NCBI GenBank assembly: GCA_949290085.1
Contig: CASEQH010000062.1
Location: forward strand, 1-43,930
DNA from: an uncultured Bacillota bacterium
GTDB taxonomy: Bacteria; Bacillota_I; Bacilli_A; Erysipelotrichales; Erysipelotrichaceae
Length of the DNA: 43,930 bases
Direction: 5' to 3'
The notes beneath the pieces are model-generated. The model was not told where the DNA came from. It saw only the letters and a program-made list of their open reading frames with translations, and did no database searches. This document shows positions 1 to 8,119 of the stretch, in pieces (the stretch's first letter is position 1; each line of letters begins with the position of its first letter). The position numbers and the translations under genes are program-made.

Positions 1-803
1 GCTCCAGTGCCAAAACCTATTTCAATATATTCATCACCAATAATAGGCAATATATCACCATTAGCAGGATTAATACACTTTTTACCAATGAGATGATTTA
101 GTTTTTCATCTTTTGGATGTACAACGACACAAACATCTGCAAACATGGTCTCTGGTCTTGTAGTAGCTACCGTAAATTTCTCATCACTATCACTAACATG
201 ATAAATAATATAATACATCTTAGCTTGAACGTCTTGGTGTATTACTTCGACATTACTAAGAGCCGTCTTGGCTTCAGGGTCCCAGTTAATAATACGTTTA
301 CCCTTATAAATTAAACCTTCTTTATAATAAGTTACAAAGACTTTATTAACCGCTCTTGACAGACCTTCATCAAGTGTAAAGCGCTCCTTAGTATAATCGA
401 CAGAAATACCTAACTTCTTCCATTGTTCATGGATTAAGTCAGCATATTCATCCTTCCATTCCCAAGCCTTTTCAAGATATTTCTCTCTTCCTAAATCATA
501 ACGAGAGATGCCTTGTTGGCGAAGCCTTTCATCAACCTTCGCTTGAGTGGCAATACCAGCATGGTCCATGCCTGGAACCCATAAGACATCCTCGCCCTTT
601 AAACGGTGATATCGAGCTAAAGTATCTTGAATAGTATTATCCATCGCATGACCAATATGTAATTTACCAGTTACATTTGGTGGAGGGATGACAATACAAT
701 AAGGACTTTTAGATAAATCACCAGCTTCAAAATAACCATCTTTAATCCACCTATCGTATTTGCCTTCTTCAACTTTTAAATTGTCATACTTGCTTTCTAA
801 CAT
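1..803 (-). CDS. valS: Valyl-tRNA synthetase, N-terminal part (cut by window edge)
   Basis: Class I aminoacyl-tRNA synthetase that charges tRNA-Val in the cytoplasm. Only the first 267 codons are inside the window; the gene runs off the left edge. Residues 41-52 read [12 protein letters not shown], which holds the HIGH ATP-binding signature at 49-52, followed by [13 protein letters not shown] at about 75-87; both are typical of ValRS. Further on, [11 protein letters not shown] marks the start of the CP1 editing domain that removes mischarged threonine. The ATG at 803 follows a GGAGA ribosome site at 7-8 bases. A T-box leader lies directly upstream, so expression should follow the charging state of tRNA-Val. 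The KMSKS motif is not in the window. Confidence 0.96.
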   Translation of the reverse strand, partial: MLESKYDNLKVEEGKYDRWIKDGYFEAGDLSKSPYCIVIPPPNVTGKLHIGHAMDNTIQDTLARYHRLKGEDVLWVPGMDHAGIATQAKVDERLRQQGISRYDLGREKYLEKAWEWKDEYADLIHEQWKKLGISVDYTKERFTLDEGLSRAVNKVFVTYYKEGLIYKGKRIINWDPEAKTALSNVEVIHQDVQAKMYYIIYHVSDSDEKFTVATTRPETMFADVCVVVHPKDEKLNHLIGKKCINPANGDILPIIGDEYIEIGFGTG

Positions 804-819
804 ATCTGTCTCCTTAAAA

Positions 820-844
820 TAAAAAAGCGTCACAAAGGACGCTT
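820..844 (-). terminator. Conditional terminator of the valS T-box
   Basis: On the minus strand AAGCGTC, a six-base loop and GACGCTT are followed by a run of T (TTTTTTATTTT). It is the competing partner of the T-box antiterminator and ends about 17 bases before the valS start codon. Confidence 0.9.
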
Positions 845-1034
845 ATGAGCGTGTTACCACCTTATTTCGTAGCATTACTACCTTAATTCCTTAACGCGGA
901 AACACGAATAAATTTACTTGATTCAACTTATCAGCTCCAAGACTACTTTTCTTCCTCAATGCGTATCTTTTGCACCAATCAAGATATCTCTTATGCCTCT
1001 TAAAGAATACTTCCCTTCTCTTCTGAGCTTTATG
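820..1034 (-). promoter_or_regulatory. T-box leader of valS
   Basis: The transcribed strand shows the T-box hallmarks in order. A stem I region has an AGAGA bulge sequence and a distal loop reading TTGGTGCAAAAGATA. A specifier region reads AAAGTAGTCTTGGAGC. The antiterminator core GGTGGTAACACGC is at 849-861. A terminator hairpin then closes the leader. The best specifier is GTA at 944-946, a valine codon followed by a purine as expected; the next triplet, GTC, is also a valine codon. The bulge UGGU would pair with an ACCA tRNA end, as fits a discriminator A. When tRNA-Val is uncharged the antiterminator should form and valS be transcribed. The leader fills the 270 bases between valS and the gene upstream. 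Confidence 0.93.
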
Positions 1035-1039
1035 TTTAC

Positions 1040-1068
1040 ATTATAAAGATAAGAATTTATAAAATCAA
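1040..1068 (-). promoter_or_regulatory. Sigma-A promoter of the valS T-box transcript
   Basis: TTGATT at 1063-1068 and a perfect TATAAT at 1040-1045 are separated by exactly 17 bases. The predicted start is near 1033, just before stem I of the T-box. The promoter lies six bases downstream of the preceding stop codon, so some read-through from lon-engB is also possible. Confidence 0.85.
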
Positions 1069-1073
1069 GATTC

Positions 1074-1349
1074 CTACTCTTTAATTTCGTAATCTTCCTT
1101 GCAATAAGGACATTGCTTAGGATGAGTTAATAAAGAAATAGGTGTAATAGGCATATTGCATCTAGGGCATCTAGCCAAGACAAAGATAGAAGCTAATGCC
1201 AATATCATTAGCACAAACGCAATACCAAATACAGGCCATATCAAATTATTGTCGATAATAAAATCAGGAAATATGATGCATAAGATAATGAAGATAATAG
1301 GTGAAAATGATAATACTAATGAAATAATTCTCTTTATTTTAAAACACAT
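1074..1349 (-). CDS. Small membrane protein with C-terminal zinc ribbon
   Basis: A 91-residue protein whose family I do not recognise. Two hydrophobic segments, about residues 8-27 and 37-58, form a likely helical hairpin in the membrane. They are followed by a soluble tail with two cysteine pairs, CPRC at about 61-64 and CPYC at about 80-83, spaced like a rubredoxin-type zinc ribbon. The tail probably sits in the cytoplasm. It starts two bases after the engB stop, with GGAGC as ribosome site inside the end of engB, so it should be the last gene of the lon-engB transcript. Nothing links it firmly to a function; small zinc-ribbon membrane proteins often accompany membrane or proteostasis genes, but that is only context. 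Confidence 0.8.
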   Translation of the reverse strand: MCFKIKRIISLVLSFSPIIFIILCIIFPDFIIDNNLIWPVFGIAFVLMILALASIFVLARCPRCNMPITPISLLTHPKQCPYCKEDYEIKE

Positions 1350-1350
1350 T

Positions 1351-1923
1351 TTATGCTCCTTGTATCAGAATATCATCGATAGTTTTACGAATATCTTCGA
1401 TATTTTCTTTTTTTAGGGCGCTAGCTTTATAGATACTAGTGCTAGGAATATTGAGAGATTGGCTTATCTCTTTTAGCGCTTTTAATGATTGGGAATATGA
1501 TAATTTATCACTCTTGTTGGCGATGACCATAATCTTTTTGTGATGAGCCTTCAAGAAGTCTATCATTAATAAGTCATCCTTAGTGGGTTTGTGACGAATG
1601 TCGACAATCATGACGACAAGATTAAGATTTTGACGATTAGAGAAATAATTTTCCATCATCTGGCCGAATTCAATTATTTCCTTTTCGCTTCTATTGGCAA
1701 AGCCATAGCCAGGAACATCGACAGCTGTATATTTATCATCAACATTAAAGAAATTGATCAATCTTGTCTTGCCAGCCGTCTTACCTACCTTAGCTATATT
1801 AGCTTTATATAAGGCATTGATAAAGCTTGACTTGCCGACATTACTGCGACCGACAAAGACTACCTCACTATTTGTCAAAGGCCAATCACTATCAAGCTTA
1901 GAACTTTTAATAAAGTTTATCAT
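1351..1923 (-). CDS. engB: Ribosome biogenesis GTPase EngB/YsxC
   Basis: Essential small GTPase of the TrmE-Era-EngA family that assists assembly of the large ribosomal subunit. In 190 residues all GTPase motifs are visible: G1 GRSNVGKS at 25-32, a G2 threonine in the GKTRLINFF stretch near 51, G3 DVPG at 69-72 (followed by YGFA, typical of EngB), G4 NKSDK at 136-140 and G5 SAL at 168-170. The length matches the family (about 190-200). The ATG shares its first base with the TAA stop of lon (TAATG), so translation is probably coupled. The lon-engB pair is also adjacent in Bacillus, which supports the call. Confidence 0.96.
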   Translation of the reverse strand: MINFIKSSKLDSDWPLTNSEVVFVGRSNVGKSSFINALYKANIAKVGKTAGKTRLINFFNVDDKYTAVDVPGYGFANRSEKEIIEFGQMMENYFSNRQNLNLVVMIVDIRHKPTKDDLLMIDFLKAHHKKIMVIANKSDKLSYSQSLKALKEISQSLNIPSTSIYKASALKKENIEDIRKTIDDILIQGA

Positions 1924-4232
1924 TATTTGACAAAAGCCTCTTTAATCACTTGGTCAACACGTTCAACTGGGATGAAATTAATTGCCTCTTTAACTGTTTC
2001 TGGCACTTCATCTAAGTCCTTAATATTACCCTTAGGGAAGACAATAGTATCAATACCCGAACGATGAGCAGCCAGAGATTTTTCTTTTAAGCCACCAATC
2101 GGCAAGACATTACCGCGTAAAGTAACTTCACCAGTCATAGCTAAATCAGAACGTACTGGTACTTTCGTAATAGCGCTGACTAAAGCTGTTGTGAGAGTAA
2201 CACCTGCTGAAGGTCCATCCTTAGGCACAGCTCCTTCTGGCACATGAATATGAATATCATGTTTTTCAAAGAATTCAGGGTCGATATGATATTTAGAAGC
2301 ATTGGCTTTGATGTAGTCTAGAGCTATCTTTGTAGACTCTTGCATGACATCGCCCAATTGTCCGGTGACAATTAAGCGTCCCTTGCCTTCAAAATAATTT
2401 ACTTCAACAGGTAAGATATCCCCACCAAAAGATGTATAAGCCAAGCCAGTTACAACACCTATCTGATCTTTCTTTTCTTTATTGCCATATTCAAAATATT
2501 CATGACCTAACCATTCATTAATCTTTTTCTTAGAAATCTTGATAGTCTTCTTATTATCTTTCAAGATGCCAAGAACAGATTTACGACATAATGAACCAAG
2601 AACTCTCTCCAATTGTCTAACACCAGCTTCTCTAGTGTAATGACGAATTAGATACATGATTAAATCATCAGAGATAGAGAATTGTTGAGCTTTTAAACCA
2701 TTAGCTTCTAATTGTTTAGGCAAAAGATGTTTCTTAGCTATCTCTAATTTTTCAATTTCGGTATATGAGCTTAGATTGATAATCTCTAAGCGATCACGTA
2801 AAGCAGCTGGAATATTTTCGATATAGTTAGCTGTAGCGATGAACAAGACATCAGATAAATCATATGGTTCCTCAATGTAATGGTCTGAGAAAGCGTTATT
2901 TTGTTCAGGGTCCAACACTTCTAGCATAGCACTAGCTGGGTCACCCTTATAATCTGATGCCATCTTATCTATTTCGTCAATTAAGAAGACTGGATTTAAT
3001 ACTTGAGCTTTCTTCATACCTTGAATAATTCGGCCTGGCATAGAACCGATATAAGTACGACGATGGCCTCTAATTTCAGCTTCATCTCTTACACCACCTA
3101 AAGATATCTTTACAAAATGACGGTTTAAAGCTCTAGCGACTGATTTAGCTAAGGATGTCTTACCAACTCCAGGAGGACCTACTAAACAAATAATTGGGCT
3201 TTTTAAGCTATGAGTCATCTGTTTAACAGCTAGATATTCTAATATTCTCTCTTTGACTTTCTTTAGGCCATAATGATCTTCATCAAGAATATTACTAGCT
3301 TCATTTAAATCCTCGTTATCAACTGAACGCTCATACCAAGGGATATTTAATAACCAATCGAGATAAGAACGAATGATAGCTGCTTCACTTGAAGCACTTG
3401 GCATCATCTCATAGCGTTTAAATTCCTCTAAAGCCTTCTCTTTGACATTGTCAGGGAATGGCTCATTTAAGACGCGTTCCTTTAAATCATCGATATCACT
3501 ATTGTTACTCCCATCATTCAATTCATCTTTAATCGCTCTTAATTTTTCTCTTAAGTAATATTCTCTTTGACTTTCTTCAATACGCTCTTTGACTACTGTA
3601 TTGATATGTTCTTCAATCTTATTTAATTCTTTTGAATGATAAATAGAATTTAAAATAATGAGCAATTTTTCTCTTAGATTTCTCTCTTCTAAGATTTTTT
3701 GTTTCTCTTCTTGAGAGACAGTGAGATATTGACCATAAGTAGATACTAAATCGCTAGCTGATATACCATTTTTAAGCTTATCAATCAATCTGAATAAATT
3801 AGGATTAGTATTAGTCAAATTGAAGGAAGTAGAGATTTCGTTAATTATTTTTTTAGTTAGGACTTGGATTTCCTCTGCATTATCAATAACTTCTTCTATC
3901 TCTTCCACTTCGACAAAATTGACATTATCGATAGATAAGTGTCTAATAATACGGCCTACTTGTCTACCTTGAAAGACCACTCTAAAGTGATTTTCTTCTT
4001 TTTTACGAAAACTTTTAATAGTACTTAAAGTACCATATTTATAAATATCATCTTCGCCTGGATGTTCAGTATTGATATCTTTTTGTGAAACAATAAAGAT
4101 TAGGGAATCATCTTGACTAGCTCTTTCTAGAGCATCAATGCTAGCTTGTCTACCAACTTCGACAGTCAAGTCTTGATTAGGAAAGACGACAGCCCCTCGG
4201 GTACATAATAATGGAACGATTTGTGTGTTCAT
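1923..4232 (-). CDS. lon: ATP-dependent protease Lon
   Basis: Cytoplasmic AAA+ serine protease that degrades damaged and regulatory proteins. I prefer the ATG at 4232, which lies eight bases after GGAGG; a TTG two codons earlier is only three bases from it. With this start the protein has 769 residues. An N-terminal substrate-binding domain (about 1-200) and a coiled region (about 200-250) precede the AAA+ module with Walker A GPPGVGKT at 352-359 and Walker [10 protein letters not shown]. The peptidase domain carries the catalytic serine in PKDGPSAG (Ser 675) and the lysine in GGLKEK (Lys 716). Length and motifs are normal for bacterial LonA. It is translated ahead of engB. I saw no CIRCE or CtsR-like site upstream. 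Confidence 0.97.
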   Translation of the reverse strand: MNTQIVPLLCTRGAVVFPNQDLTVEVGRQASIDALERASQDDSLIFIVSQKDINTEHPGEDDIYKYGTLSTIKSFRKKEENHFRVVFQGRQVGRIIRHLSIDNVNFVEVEEIEEVIDNAEEIQVLTKKIINEISTSFNLTNTNPNLFRLIDKLKNGISASDLVSTYGQYLTVSQEEKQKILEERNLREKLLIILNSIYHSKELNKIEEHINTVVKERIEESQREYYLREKLRAIKDELNDGSNNSDIDDLKERVLNEPFPDNVKEKALEEFKRYEMMPSASSEAAIIRSYLDWLLNIPWYERSVDNEDLNEASNILDEDHYGLKKVKERILEYLAVKQMTHSLKSPIICLVGPPGVGKTSLAKSVARALNRHFVKISLGGVRDEAEIRGHRRTYIGSMPGRIIQGMKKAQVLNPVFLIDEIDKMASDYKGDPASAMLEVLDPEQNNAFSDHYIEEPYDLSDVLFIATANYIENIPAALRDRLEIINLSSYTEIEKLEIAKKHLLPKQLEANGLKAQQFSISDDLIMYLIRHYTREAGVRQLERVLGSLCRKSVLGILKDNKKTIKISKKKINEWLGHEYFEYGNKEKKDQIGVVTGLAYTSFGGDILPVEVNYFEGKGRLIVTGQLGDVMQESTKIALDYIKANASKYHIDPEFFEKHDIHIHVPEGAVPKDGPSAGVTLTTALVSAITKVPVRSDLAMTGEVTLRGNVLPIGGLKEKSLAAHRSGIDTIVFPKGNIKDLDEVPETVKEAINFIPVERVDQVIKEAFVK

Positions 4233-4260
4233 AAACAAAACCTCCTTTTATATATTTAGA

Positions 4261-4279
4261 AAAGACGCAAAGCGTCTTT
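4261..4279 (-). terminator. Hairpin between tig and lon
   Basis: A perfect eight-base stem AAAGACGC/GCGTCTTT with a three-base loop lies five bases after the tig stop. The U-tract is short (the stem's own TTT plus one T), so it may be a leaky terminator that lets part of the tig transcript continue into lon. I see no clear separate promoter for lon in the 28 bases that follow. Confidence 0.6.
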
Positions 4280-4283
4280 AAAT

Positions 4284-5549
4284 TTAAATACCTTTAATTA
4301 TATCTAAAGCTTTGCGTAAGCTTACATCGTGGCGAGTTTGTTCAGCAGTGATATATTTTTTGATTTCTTCAACTGTCATGCCATATAACTCGGCCATCTT
4401 CTTGTATTCTTCTTCGACTTCTTCATCGCTTACTTCTACTTTTTCAACTTTAGCGATTTCTTCAAGAACTAATGTTAACTTAACTTTCTTTTCAGCATCA
4501 GCTTTAAGTGTTTCTTTGAATTCATCTCTTGTCTGCTTAGCGAATTTTAAGTATTGATCTAAAGTCAAACCTTGGCCCATCAATCTCTGCTCGTAATTTC
4601 TAACCATATCATCAACTTCTTGGTTAATCATTACCTCAGGCACTTTTACTGTAGCATTATCAGATACCTTATTTAATACTTCTTCAGTAGCCTTATTAAC
4701 TAATTCATTTTCTTTGTGGTCGTAATGAGCTTTGCGAATATATTCTTTCAATTCATCTAAAGTCTTCACATCTTTTAACTTTAAGTCAGCGATGAATTCT
4801 TCATCAATCTCAGGTAAAACTTTAAATTTAATTTCATGAACTTTAACTTTGAATGTAACAGCTTGGCCCTTTAAGTCTTCAGCGTGATAATTCTCAGGGA
4901 ATGTCACATTGATTTCTTTTTCTTCTTCAGACTTCATGCCAATCAATTGATCTTCAAAGCCGGGGATGAAGGCACCTGAACCAATAACTAAGTCATAGTT
5001 TTCAGCCTTGCCGCCATCGAATGGAATACCATCTTTAAATCCCTCAAAATCGATGACAACAGTATCGCCATTTTCAACGACACCATCTTCTTTAATTTCT
5101 AAGTCAGCTTTTTGGTCTTGAAGCATTTTTAATTCTTCCTCAATCTCATCATCGCTGATGACGATTTCATCGATGTGATATCCAAGGTCCTTATATTGAC
5201 CTAGCGTAACATCAGGCTTAACTGGACATGTAAACTTTAAGATACAAGTATTTTCATCGATAGTATCAAATCCTAATTCAGGACGATCAATAAGTTCAAC
5301 ATCATGTTCCTTAACAGCATTTACTAGAGCATCTTGGGCAACTAGTTCAACTGCTTCCATTAAAATTTGTTGTTCAGAAACGTGTTGACGAATCATATTC
5401 TTAGGTGCTTGTCCTTTACGGAAACCTTTAATTTCAACTTTTTGAGCTATTTTATTGAAAGCTTTATCTTGAGCCTGCTTCCAAGCCTCATCTTCGATTT
5501 GTACTTTCAATTCTATTTTTCCATCTTCAATTTTATTAATTTCAGCCAT
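4284..5549 (-). CDS. tig: Trigger factor (ribosome-associated chaperone and prolyl isomerase)
   Basis: Chaperone that binds at the ribosomal exit tunnel. The 421-residue chain has the three expected parts. The N-terminal ribosome-binding domain contains GFRKGQAPKNMI (about 41-52), the signature loop that contacts ribosomal protein L23. A central FKBP-type isomerase domain (about 155-245) includes GDTVVIDFEGF and FIPGFEDQLIGM. A long helical C-terminal domain completes it. The ATG follows GGAGA at five to six bases. Length is normal. Its place between a DUF3196-like gene and lon is the arrangement I recall from Mycoplasma genomes. Confidence 0.97.
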   Translation of the reverse strand: MAEINKIEDGKIELKVQIEDEAWKQAQDKAFNKIAQKVEIKGFRKGQAPKNMIRQHVSEQQILMEAVELVAQDALVNAVKEHDVELIDRPELGFDTIDENTCILKFTCPVKPDVTLGQYKDLGYHIDEIVISDDEIEEELKMLQDQKADLEIKEDGVVENGDTVVIDFEGFKDGIPFDGGKAENYDLVIGSGAFIPGFEDQLIGMKSEEEKEINVTFPENYHAEDLKGQAVTFKVKVHEIKFKVLPEIDEEFIADLKLKDVKTLDELKEYIRKAHYDHKENELVNKATEEVLNKVSDNATVKVPEVMINQEVDDMVRNYEQRLMGQGLTLDQYLKFAKQTRDEFKETLKADAEKKVKLTLVLEEIAKVEKVEVSDEEVEEEYKKMAELYGMTVEEIKKYITAEQTRHDVSLRKALDIIKGI

Positions 5550-5573
5550 ATTTTTCTCCTTTATAAGCTTTTG

Positions 5574-5586
5574 AATTATACCAAAA
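5574..5586 (-). promoter_or_regulatory. Extended -10 promoter of tig
   Basis: On the minus strand TTTTTTGGTATAATTC gives a consensus TATAAT with the TGn extension. No convincing -35 is seen at 16-18 bases. The transcript would start about 20 bases before the ribosome site. An imperfect CTAG-AAAATAG-CTAG repeat just upstream was noticed but has no assigned role. Confidence 0.65.
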
Positions 5587-5637
5587 AAGCTAGCTATTTT
5601 CTAGTCATATACTTATATTTAGCACTTTTTAAGCAAA

Positions 5638-6312
5638 TCAATGCAATATTTGTTCACCATCAGTTTCAGTTTTATCTTCCTCAAATAGTCGATAGATGTA
5701 TTTGATTATATTATGAGCCATATCAGCACCCTCTTGTTCCTCGATATTTAATGGCAAATACTTATAGGCTTGACTTGTAAATAGCTCAACTGCCATATTG
5801 TAGTAACTTGGGTTTTTATAAAACTCTTCCTTAAATATCTCTAGAGCCTTAAGATAGCCATCACTATCTTCAACTTTGATGACATAATATGGGATAAATT
5901 TATATTCTACGCCCTCTTTATTCATCTTGATTTCTTCTTTAATCTCTTGATTTATCAAGGTTGATACTAAGGCTACTTTGACATCGTCATAGACTTTATC
6001 GCTTTGTAAATTTTCTTCAATGACATCTAAATAGTCACGGATATTTAAACGATCAAAGTAATTAGCGGCCAAAAATTGATATTTGATATCATCTGATTTC
6101 AAATACATAATGGCTTCATCGACTGTCAATTCATCTTCTTTTCTAGGGCTTAGATAATCTAATTCATCCAAGAAATCCTGTAATTCTTCCATCACATAAC
6201 CTGGTACATAGGGCATCAATAATTCTTCATTGATTCTGTTGCGAGCTTCTTCATACTTTTTAGCTTCAATGAGCTCTTTAATTGAAGCGATCAATTCTTC
6301 ATAAAAATCCAT
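5638..6312 (-). CDS. DUF3196-like protein of unknown function
   Basis: A 224-residue acidic, mostly helical protein without signal peptide or membrane segments. Its start (MDFYEELIASIKELI, then KKYEEARNRINEEL) looks like a TPR-type helical hairpin, and later stretches repeat the pattern, so a helical-repeat fold is likely. By sequence feel and position it matches the DUF3196 family of Mollicutes and Erysipelotrichia, whose Mycoplasma member MG237 also sits before tig and lon (from memory, not searched). The biochemical function is unknown; the neighbourhood hints at protein folding or turnover. I chose the ATG at 6312 because an upstream TTG at 6327 overlaps the promoter's -10 box. There is no ribosome site: the mRNA is probably leaderless. 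Confidence 0.75.
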   Translation of the reverse strand: MDFYEELIASIKELIEAKKYEEARNRINEELLMPYVPGYVMEELQDFLDELDYLSPRKEDELTVDEAIMYLKSDDIKYQFLAANYFDRLNIRDYLDVIEENLQSDKVYDDVKVALVSTLINQEIKEEIKMNKEGVEYKFIPYYVIKVEDSDGYLKALEIFKEEFYKNPSYYNMAVELFTSQAYKYLPLNIEEQEGADMAHNIIKYIYRLFEEDKTETDGEQILH

Positions 6313-6318
6313 AAACGT

Positions 6319-6330
6319 ATTATACAATAG
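6319..6330 (-). promoter_or_regulatory. Promoter giving a probably leaderless mRNA for the DUF3196-like gene
   Basis: TATAAT at 6319-6324 is followed by only six bases (ACGTTT) before the ATG at 6312. Normal spacing from the -10 box puts transcription start on the A of the ATG. The -35 position (TCGCTT-like) is weak and overlaps the U-tract of the hydrogenase terminator. Confidence 0.7.
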
Positions 6331-6334
6331 CCTA

Positions 6335-6361
6335 AAAGAAAAAGCGATTAGTTCGCTTTTT
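6335..6361 (-). terminator. Terminator of the hydrogenase operon
   Basis: On the minus strand a nine-base stem AAAAAGCGA/TCGCTTTTT with a five-base loop is followed by CTTTT. The hydA stop codon (6348-6350) sits in the loop, so the hairpin is partly built from the last codons of the gene. Confidence 0.88.
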
Positions 6362-8114
6362 CATACTTTTCTTTAGGGGCATATGTCGTATGCAAGAGTT
6401 CATGAGCTAGATGACTATTTGGTTTCTCTAAGTAATTCTTATACAATTCTTGAATTTGTGGATTTTCATGTGACTTGCGATATGGTAGATTTTTATCTTC
6501 CTCATATAAGACACTAGCACGTTTTATACGATATACATCTAGACCCTCTTTATTCTTGATAGTACTAGATACAAATGGTTGACCACCACCGTTGATACAA
6601 CCACCAGGACATCCCATGATTTCGATGAAGTGATAAGGAGATAGACCTTTGCGAATCTGTTCAAGCAATGGTTTAGCATTAGCCATGCCTGAGGCTACAG
6701 CTATCTTGACTTCTAGACCATCAATATTGAGAGTCGCTTCTTTGACTCCTTCTAGTCCTCTAACGGCAGTATAATCAACATTTTCTAAAGACTTGCCAGT
6801 AAGAACTTCACTAACTGTTCTTAATGCAGCTTCCATAACTCCACCAGTGGCACCAAAGATAACTGCTGCACCGGTATATTGGCCAAATAAATCTTGGTCA
6901 AATTCTTCATCCTTCAAGTCATTGAAGGAGATACCGAAACGTTTGATCAATTCAGCGCATTCTCTAGTTGTAAGTACATAGTCGACATCTTGTATGCCAT
7001 CGTCATGGAGATTTTCTTTCCTATTGATTTCTACCTTTTTAGCACTACATGGCATGATAGATACAGTTACGATATCTTCTGGCTTTAAATTATTAACTTT
7101 AGAGAAGTAGTGCTTAACGATAGAGCCTAACATCATATGTGGAGACTTACAAGTGCTGAGATTATCTAAGATATCTGGATATTCAAATTCGCAATAGCGT
7201 ACCCAACCCGGTGAACAAGAAGTAATCATTGGTAAAACTTTATGATTTTGAAGGCGGTCAATAAATTCATATCCCTCCTCCATAATAGTTAGGTCGGCAC
7301 CAAAGTTAGTATCATATACACGATTAAAGCCAATAGCTTTTAAAGCGGCAGTCATCTTCTTAGTAACGCCAGTTCCTATCGGTAGGCCAAATTCTTCACC
7401 TAAGGCTGCTCTTACAGCTGGTGCTGTTTGTACAACTACAAATTTATCTGGATCACTTAGTGCGTCAATGACCTTATCGACATCATTTTTAACACTTAAA
7501 GCCGCTGTCGGACAATTGATGACACATTGGCCACATTGCATACAATTGACTTCTGAAAAAGACATGTCCATAACAGGGCCAACCGAGGTCTTAAAGCCAC
7601 GGTCGTGGAAGCCTAAGATGCCAAGACCTTGAACCTTTTTACAAGTTTCAACACATCTTCCACATAATACACATTTAGATGTATCTCTAGTGATAGATAT
7701 TGCATATTCATCAATAGTTCTCGGACTTGTTTCGCCAACGTATTTCACATCTCTAATGCCTAATTCTTCACTTAAGGTCTGTAATTCACACTTTTGATTT
7801 CTACTACAAGATAAACAATCTTTAGAATGATTAGATAATATCAGTTCAACAGTATTCTTGCGTCCTTCAAGCGCCTTTTTAGAATGGGTATATACTTCCA
7901 TGCCATCAAAGATGGGATAGGTACAAGAACTAACTAGAGTACGAGCTCCCTTGACTTCTACCAAACATACACGACATGCACCCGATTTATTTATATCTTT
8001 TAAATAGCACAATGTTGGTATTTTGATATTGAGCAATTGACATACTTCTAAGATAGTTTGACCATCATCTACTTCATAAGCTTTATCATTAATCTTAATA
8101 TTTATTTTCTTCAT
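6348..8114 (-). CDS. hydA: [FeFe] hydrogenase, catalytic subunit HydA (bifurcating type)
   Basis: Makes H2 at the H-cluster and takes part with HydB and HydC in electron bifurcation from NADH and ferredoxin. The ATG at 8114 follows AGAGG at nine bases and gives 588 residues; an upstream TTG would run into hydB. Order of domains: [2Fe-2S] (Cys 36, 47, 50, 64), a His-ligated [4Fe-4S] (His 96, Cys 100, 103, 109), two [4Fe-4S] clusters (Cys 148/151/154/158 and 191/194/197/201), then the H-cluster domain. Its motifs are TSCSPGW at 298-304, MPCSAKK at 354-360 and EIMGCPGGCINGGGQP at 498-513. The second cysteine usual in the first motif is Ser 301 here. The four-cluster layout is that of the clostridial CpI and HndD types. 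Last gene of its operon. Confidence 0.95.
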   Translation of the reverse strand: MKKINIKINDKAYEVDDGQTILEVCQLLNIKIPTLCYLKDINKSGACRVCLVEVKGARTLVSSCTYPIFDGMEVYTHSKKALEGRKNTVELILSNHSKDCLSCSRNQKCELQTLSEELGIRDVKYVGETSPRTIDEYAISITRDTSKCVLCGRCVETCKKVQGLGILGFHDRGFKTSVGPVMDMSFSEVNCMQCGQCVINCPTAALSVKNDVDKVIDALSDPDKFVVVQTAPAVRAALGEEFGLPIGTGVTKKMTAALKAIGFNRVYDTNFGADLTIMEEGYEFIDRLQNHKVLPMITSCSPGWVRYCEFEYPDILDNLSTCKSPHMMLGSIVKHYFSKVNNLKPEDIVTVSIMPCSAKKVEINRKENLHDDGIQDVDYVLTTRECAELIKRFGISFNDLKDEEFDQDLFGQYTGAAVIFGATGGVMEAALRTVSEVLTGKSLENVDYTAVRGLEGVKEATLNIDGLEVKIAVASGMANAKPLLEQIRKGLSPYHFIEIMGCPGGCINGGGQPFVSSTIKNKEGLDVYRIKRASVLYEEDKNLPYRKSHENPQIQELYKNYLEKPNSHLAHELLHTTYAPKEKYEKAN

Positions 8115-8119
8115 AAATT

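Noticed and set aside
117-314. Short plus-strand open frame
   Set aside because: It lies opposite valS, which has a full set of motifs; the plus frame has no ribosome site and no family features.
4233-4238. TTG start of lon two codons upstream
   Set aside because: It is only three bases from GGAGG; the ATG at 4232 has better spacing.
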